Positions 60,701 through 64,000 of a stretch of 64,000 nucleotides of DNA are shown piece after piece. Below the pieces are notes generated by a model. That model had not been told where the DNA came from. It was given only the letters and a program-made list of their open reading frames with translations, and made no database searches. Position 1 is the first letter of the stretch, and each line of letters opens with the position of its first letter. The position numbers and the translations under genes are program-made. Source of the stretch: an uncultured Prevotella sp. (lineage in GTDB: Bacteria > Bacteroidota > Bacteroidia > Bacteroidales > Bacteroidaceae); assembly GCA_934256705.1 (NCBI GenBank), contig CAKQPF010000006.1, forward strand, positions 29,642-93,641, in the 5' to 3' direction.

Positions 60701-61177
60701 GTTGTAATGTCCATCAAGGTCGGACATGACACCTGTCTTTCCTGCGTGAATCTTTACGGTCACTCCGGGAAGCGGCGTACCATTTTCGTCCACCACCTTA
60801 CCTTGCACTTTGATTGGTTCCTGCCTGGGATGATCAGAAGACTGCTGTTCAGGCTTCTCGACCTTCTTCTTAGTGATGGTGATAAACTGTCCATCCACGG
60901 TGAAAGCGAGGGGAAGGTTGCGCAATATCTGCTTCATTGCTTCCCTAATGCTTGTGGCATGGACGGTACCTGTAAATCTCAAGCCTTCTAAGTCCTTGGT
61001 GACATAGTTGACTTTGTAGTTGGATTTCTTTTCCAACTTGCGGAACACTTGTGGCAAACTTTCGTTTTTTGCCACCAATTCGATTTTCGCAGTCTTCACT
61101 TCCTGCGCTTCCACTATCTGTGGAGACAGCGCAAGTAGCGAGAATACGAATAAAAAGTAGGTGAGGACCTGTTTCAT
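57749..61177 (-). CDS. SusC/RagA TonB-dependent transducer, locus 2
   Basis: An outer membrane transporter of 1142 residues. A signal peptide (MKQVLTYFLFVFSLLALSP) precedes STN (about 30-105, IELVAKNESLPQVFRKLEKK). The carboxypeptidase-D-like domain runs about 120-205 (VQGKVVDENGTPLPGVTVKI). The plug is about 210-335 (LDEVTVVAFGSQKKESVVSS, ILIDGVESSKLELSR), then the barrel. It is preceded on the same strand by FecR and ECF sigma genes, so it is the probable receptor of that signalling chain. The plug region is almost identical in sequence to SusC of locus 1. Confidence 0.96.
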   Translation of the reverse strand: MKQVLTYFLFVFSLLALSPQIVEAQEVKTAKIELVAKNESLPQVFRKLEKKSNYKVNYVTKDLEGLRFTGTVHATSIREAMKQILRNLPLAFTVDGQFITITKKKVEKPEQQSSDHPRQEPIKVQGKVVDENGTPLPGVTVKIHAGKTGVMSDLDGHYNIKAQPDDVLTFSFIGYKTEQLPIKGKTQLSVRLEPESSNLDEVTVVAFGSQKKESVVSSITSVNAKDLKTSSSDLTTSFAGKIPGMIAWQTGGLVGSLTEEEMNTKFYVRGITSFQSSANSDPLILIDGVESSKLELSRLVVEDIESFSVLKDASATAMYGARGANGVILVTTKKGSEGSVYTTARYEMVMSKPTETIDVVDPVTYMQMYNQAIVGRSSSGTPKYSVERIRRTGSDRYPSWVYPANDWYNILFKDYSINHRAGVTIRGGSRVVQYYASVNYNRDEGMLKSDPLNSFDCNIVNNQVSFRTNLNINLNSGIRLVINSATNIDKYHGSTTDQTAAYSYAFNASPVDFAPTYPADETYNWPHIRFGTTATGSVNPYMMNQQGYKERTRYSTTNKAEYIHNLSSLLKGLELRLSVSYVQTGYYDNAFTTSPYKYYLASYDFETGKHKLAGVGNTTASKTLRVGSGGNSTENRVTYEGRLYHTAAWGDHQTSLTGVFQAYERTTSAISSVLNGMPQRNLTFSTRGSYGYKDKYFGEVSVGYNGSERFAKDNRMGVFPALGGAWVASSEKWMKGFKKWLSFLKFRLSWGKVGNDGIISTPRYVYLQDIGMTSSGNVKDVEAYKASSNASRRIVNFYGDDDIQWEIAEQVNLGIEAKLFNGLFEFQGDIYQEIRHNILSSRFIIPANVGIEVAPLDNIGKTRSRGVDLSLKFQKQFGNDAYIILNGTATYNKVVYLEIEEATNKPAWQRMKGKEISQAIGYIAEGLFRDQADIDNSPRQDGDVQPGDIKYRDLNDDGVITVEDATYIGFPETPRLIYGFSGFLSYKKWELSCSFQGSGKRSFFLNAKSLSPFANDHALLTAIYNDHWSEDNMSNRPFWPRLSPQNIVAHNPQEDWYSGAETRKSTYFMRECSFLRCTSISLAYNMPNKLIKHIGMQHMKLFFSTNNPFIISNFKLWDVELGGNGFNYPIQRTFSLGFNMSF

Positions 61178-61362
61178 GAAATTATGATATAAAAGATTTA
61201 CGGATTTACACTATATACGACTTGTTAACTTTTTTTGCACCCTGAAGTGTCAAAAAAATGTCCGAAATAGTGCTATTTGTGTGTTTTTCCGTTTTTTTAC
61301 TTATCTTTTTTTTTAATTTCATGGCTGTTTTCATCTCATTCAGATTTTCTCTTTACAAAACA

Positions 61363-61498
61363 AAATATCAATGAATGAGGATGGGGTGTTGTTTGGTGGT
61401 CTGGTTGTTTTGTGGTTTTGTTGGATGCAAAGACTGCCAACTAAACAACTAAACCACAAAACAACAAGACAACACCCCATTCTCATTTATTGATATTT
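61363..61498. repeat. Long palindrome with AAATATCAAT ends between FecR and SusC of locus 2
   Basis: Left arm 61363-61424 and right arm 61437-61498 match for about 30 bp at the outside (AATATCAATGAATGAGG / TTCTCATTTATTGATATT and the following GGGGTGTTGT / ACAACACCCC). Inside are the GGTTGTTTTG / CCACAAAACAAC arms of the same type as at 11385-11494. The 354-bp gap contains no gene. The poly-T-rich stretch near 61300 may end SusC leader transcription. Confidence 0.8.
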
Positions 61499-61531
61499 CA
61501 TATCATCCAGTCCAGCAAACGGCTGTGATTG

Positions 61532-62590
61532 CTATCTGATATGTATGGTATTGCCACTGATTGTGACGTCCATTATCTTCATTCGGTTGAGTATTGCCAC
61601 GGCACGCTCCACGGATTCGGTCCTTACGAAGAAGTAGCGGACACGGACATCACGCAGCTTCTTGTTCTCGAAATCCACCTTTACGTTGTACCATTTGGAT
61701 ATTCTGTCCATGACAGCGGACAGCGGCTGGTCTTCGAAATAGAAGTAACCGTCACGCCAGTAGGTATATACGTCGGTGTTGATGTCAGCCACAGAGAGGT
61801 CGTTGCCATTGCATCGTGCTTCTTGTCCTGGAGTCAACATTACGGTTTTCTTTGCGTTTAGTCCCGTTACCTCTACGCTTCCGTTGACCAAAGCCACACT
61901 ATTGTTTTTGGCTCCATTGCCTTTTACGTATAGTTCGGTGCCGAGCACCTTAGCCTGCATGCCATCCACCTCCACGATAAAGGGATGTGAAGGGTCTTTA
62001 GTGACCTTGAAATATGCCTCGCCCTTGAGTTTGACGTGGCGTGTATTGCCTTCAAATCGTGTAGGATAGTCGAGTGTGGTCTCTGCATTCATCCATACCG
62101 TAGTGCCGTCAGCCAGCACCACCTTGAAGTCTTTACCGGTCGGTGTCTGCAGATGTCGTATTTCCACTGGCACGTCGCCCTTTGCTGTGGCGCATACCAG
62201 TTCGGGTTTTCCATCATCTCCCACGCTTATGTCAGCTCCAAACATCTCGTCGAGCTCTGTGCCTTTCCTGATGTCAGCAGTCTCTCCTTCATCTGTCGAG
62301 AGGGTGATGCTGCCCAATGTCCTTGCGTCAGCAGGGGTATAAGTATCTCCAGACTGACGATCGACATAGGTAAAGACGAAAATAGCCAATATCGTGGCAG
62401 CAATGCCAGTGATAGCACCCCAAATGAAACTATGATTTCGGAGCTGCTTTCTCTCGGTCTGGACATTTGCTTTCCTGCATACTTTTTCCCATTCCTTACC
62501 CACATCAATATCCCTGGACTTACCCTTTCTGATGACAGCCTCCTGTATGAGGTCCATCAAGGATTCCTGATTTTGATGTTGCGTATTCAT
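61532..62590 (-). CDS. FecR family anti-sigma factor, locus 2
   Basis: A membrane anti-sigma factor of 352 residues. The cytoplasmic N-terminus is about residues 1-52, the single membrane segment is about 53-75 (FIWGAITGIAATILAIFVFTYV), and the periplasmic FecR domain reads KLKGEAYFKVTKDPSHPFIV. The C-terminal domain is FYFEDQPLSAVMDRISKWYNVKV. It lies 51 bp downstream of the ECF sigma gene and upstream of SusC of locus 2, the standard arrangement. Confidence 0.94.
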   Translation of the reverse strand: MNTQHQNQESLMDLIQEAVIRKGKSRDIDVGKEWEKVCRKANVQTERKQLRNHSFIWGAITGIAATILAIFVFTYVDRQSGDTYTPADARTLGSITLSTDEGETADIRKGTELDEMFGADISVGDDGKPELVCATAKGDVPVEIRHLQTPTGKDFKVVLADGTTVWMNAETTLDYPTRFEGNTRHVKLKGEAYFKVTKDPSHPFIVEVDGMQAKVLGTELYVKGNGAKNNSVALVNGSVEVTGLNAKKTVMLTPGQEARCNGNDLSVADINTDVYTYWRDGYFYFEDQPLSAVMDRISKWYNVKVDFENKKLRDVRVRYFFVRTESVERAVAILNRMKIMDVTISGNTIHIR

Positions 62591-62641
62591 ATCTTTTTAT
62601 CTATTCCTTTTATTATATATACGTATTGGAGTGTAAAAGAG

Positions 62642-63145
62642 TCACCACTCCATATCATTTTTTTTCAGTTCATTACGGAAAAACTTCACTGCCTTCATGA
62701 TATGCTTGCGTATGGCGCTGATGCTTACGCCGCAAGCCTCGCCTGCTTCTCTGTAAGTCTTCTTCTGATAGAAACAGAGGTCGATGATGTCCCTTGTCTT
62801 TGTGGGCAGTTCATCGATGCTTTCGTAGATGATGTTTAGCGTGTTTTCGCGTTTTAGCCATTGGTCATCGTCAATCTCCCTGTCGGAAGTCTGAAGTTCA
62901 TGCTTTACATATTTCTGCTCGGTCTCCTGGTGACGGAGGTTGTCGAGGCATCTGTTCCTCACCGTGGAGTACATATATGTGAGCATTTGCTGCTGTGTAA
63001 ACTCGGAGCAGATGGGGTAAATCTTGGCAAAGCAATCCGACACTATATCCTTGCACGCTTCTTCTTCGTCAATGTATTGCATTGCATAGAAGTAGAAACG
63101 CGGATAGTTTGTCTTGAAAAACTGTTCAAATTCTTTGCCATCCAT
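62642..63145 (-). CDS. ECF sigma-70 factor, locus 2
   Basis: An extracytoplasmic sigma factor of 167 residues. Region 2 is about 6-75 (EEEACKDIVSDCFAKIYPI) and region 4 about 110-160 (YQKKTYREAGEACGVSISAIRKHIMKA). It is expected to transcribe the SusC locus when released by FecR. The start ATG at 63145 lies 26 bp after the -7 box at 63171-63179. It resembles the sigma factor at 39491-39994 in size and layout. Confidence 0.94.
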   Translation of the reverse strand: MDGKEFEQFFKTNYPRFYFYAMQYIDEEEACKDIVSDCFAKIYPICSEFTQQQMLTYMYSTVRNRCLDNLRHQETEQKYVKHELQTSDREIDDDQWLKRENTLNIIYESIDELPTKTRDIIDLCFYQKKTYREAGEACGVSISAIRKHIMKAVKFFRNELKKNDMEW

Positions 63146-63170
63146 CTTGTGTCCTGTTGATTTACAAACT

Positions 63171-63179
63171 GCAAAGTTA
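63171..63179 (-). promoter_or_regulatory. Locus 2 ECF sigma gene promoter -7 box
   Basis: The minus-strand reading TAACTTTGC is a perfect TAnnTTTGY. Confidence 0.65.
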
Positions 63180-63259
63180 GGAATTTTTCACGAACTGCAT
63201 CGCTATTGGATTTATTTTAACAAATATTAAAAAGGGGATAACATTGAAGACTGCACTTT

Positions 63260-63303
63260 ATTATAATGTGCTCATCGCTGCATTATAATGTGCTCATCGC
63301 TTA
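63260..63303. repeat. 22-bp tandem duplication upstream of ECF sigma gene (2 units)
   Basis: ATTATAATGTGCTCATCGCT occurs at 63260 and 63282, 22 bp apart. A related ATGTGCTCATCGCTT is at 63618-63632. Confidence 0.8.
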
Positions 63304-63317
63304 GCGACGAGCACAAG

Positions 63318-63605
63318 CGTTCAAAGATAATCACGGATAACACAGATGCGACGGATCTGTTCTTTCACGGATTTTAATTTGTCATAATGGATTTTTGTGC
63401 GCCAAGGCGCATTGGATTTTTACGGATTTTTCCTTCGCTTGAAGCAATCCAGCGCCGTCAGGCGCAATGAAATCCGTAATAAATCCAAGACTAAAAGAAA
63501 TCCGTGAAAAGATAAAATCCGTCGCATCGGTGTTATCCGTGATTCATTTTGAACGCGTGCGAAAGAGCCCGAAGGCTCTTGAGCATTGTGATTATCTTTG
63601 GTCAT
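63318..63605. repeat. Large imperfect palindrome
   Basis: Outer arms of 27 bp at 63330-63356 and 63517-63543 match with one mismatch. Inner arms TTCACGGATTTT and AAATCCGTGAA continue the pairing. Outermost, AAGATAATCA near 63324 pairs with TGATTATCTT near 63589. No gene is seen in 63146-63977. Confidence 0.85.
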
Positions 63606-63657
63606 TTATATATCATCATGTGCTCATCGCTTCGCGACGGACAGACTAAGATGCATC

Positions 63658-63760
63658 TGGTACTGTCTTCCAGACAGCCTTTCTTCTTGCGTTTATAATC
63701 CCGAGACTTCGTCCCGGGTTACTCTCGCTTCGCTCGGTATAGGCCTCCAGCCTAAGCTTG
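63658..63760. repeat. 103-bp dispersed repeat G, copy 2
   Basis: Reverse complement of 27783-27885 with one mismatch. A partial third copy of its end follows at about 63808-63833 (CCTCCAGCCTAAGCTTG). Confidence 0.92.
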
Positions 63761-63835
63761 TTGTATAGTTTCCGGACATAGAAACTGATTGACGAACAGA
63801 CTATTCGGGCCTCCAGCCTAAGCTTGCTGACAGAT

Positions 63836-63915
63836 GGTCTGGTTGTTTTGTTGTCTTGTAGTCAGACTTGTACATACAACAATGCCACCAAACAACAAAA
63901 CCACAAGACAACAAA
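63836..63915. repeat. GTTGTT/AACAAC palindrome, copy 3
   Basis: TCTGGTTGTTTTGTTGTC (left) pairs with AACAAAACCACAAGAC-type sequence (right, 63892-63911). Related to 11385-11494 and 61363-61498. Confidence 0.7.
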
Positions 63916-63965
63916 TAAATTTTTAGGTATAGGCGTTTAGAGCGCACTAATTAAAAATAATTCCG

Positions 63966-63974
63966 TACCTTTGC
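63966..63974 (+). promoter_or_regulatory. Promoter -7 box at the window end
   Basis: TACCTTTGC, a perfect TAnnTTTGY, 3 bp before an ATG at 63978. Confidence 0.6.
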
Positions 63975-63977
63975 AGT

Positions 63978-64000
63978 ATGGAAAATAGAAATATATTTAA
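63978..64000 (+). CDS. Possible start of a next gene, truncated by window edge
   Basis: An ATG at 63978 opens a frame (MENRNIF) that runs off the window. It directly follows a -7 box, so if real its mRNA would be leaderless. Only seven codons are visible, so nothing can be said about its product. Confidence 0.35.

Overview
The window is about 64 kb of a Bacteroidales chromosome, most likely Prevotellaceae (Prevotella or a close segregate genus). The evidence is the TAnnTTTGY-type -7 promoter boxes, two SusC/SusD loci with ECF sigma/FecR pairs, Bacteroidetes lipobox proteins (DUF4998/DUF4959/DUF5000 type), the suf and rimP-nusA-infB clusters of this order, and roughly 45-50 percent GC. The exact species cannot be fixed from sequence reading alone.

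Layout. 1-3.3 kb: end of tRNA-Glu, a structured leader, rpsT, gyrB. 3.3-12.7 kb: a secreted protein, an AraC regulator, a DUF3109 protein, ung, gpmI, a WYL regulator, rnhB, a SpoU-type RNA methyltransferase and sufS. 12.7-14.6 kb: an accessory insert (repeat array, PIN toxin-antitoxin pair, small membrane protein) that separates sufS from sufBCD (14.6-18.2 kb). 18.4-26.8 kb: M64 peptidase, infB-nusA-rimP, S41 protease. 27 kb: tRNA-Asn followed by about 1 kb of dispersed repeats. 28-36.4 kb: carbohydrate-degrading genes (GH35, GH127, heparinase II/III-like, and GH43 on the other strand), then an alpha/beta hydrolase. 38-63 kb, all on the minus strand: two paralogous outer-membrane uptake loci, each SusC(STN)-SusD-lipoprotein-DUF4998 lipoprotein. 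Locus 2 is headed by its own ECF sigma and FecR. Locus 1 ends with a secreted tandem TldD-like protein, and an orphan ECF/FecR pair lies beyond it.

The most unusual property is not a gene. At about a dozen places between genes the DNA is organised as short tandem arrays with a strict 22-bp period. The unit sequence differs from locus to locus. Most arrays sit immediately downstream of a gene's 3' end, and in at least two cases (gyrB, DUF3109) the stop codon is inside the array and the periodicity runs into the coding end. Three of these arrays belong to a composite dispersed element of about 370-420 bp (MITE-like hairpin, linker, perfect hairpin, 22-bp array, T-rich tail), and a fourth is partial. 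Other repeat families are a 33-bp hairpin repeat, one copy of which lies in frame inside rnhB, a second small hairpin repeat, a 103-bp repeat present twice in inverted orientation, a 200-bp MITE-like palindrome inside the second Sus operon, and several long AACAAC/GTTGTT palindromes. I see no CRISPR array, no phage and no complete insertion sequence.

How the genes work together: the core genes (rpsT, gyrB, gpmI, suf, infB) are housekeeping. The CAZyme genes suggest removal of galactose and arabinose from plant glycans. The two SusCD loci are predicted TonB-dependent transducers controlled by ECF/FecR signalling. The TldD-like protein cotranscribed with locus 1 makes peptide-type cargo worth considering.
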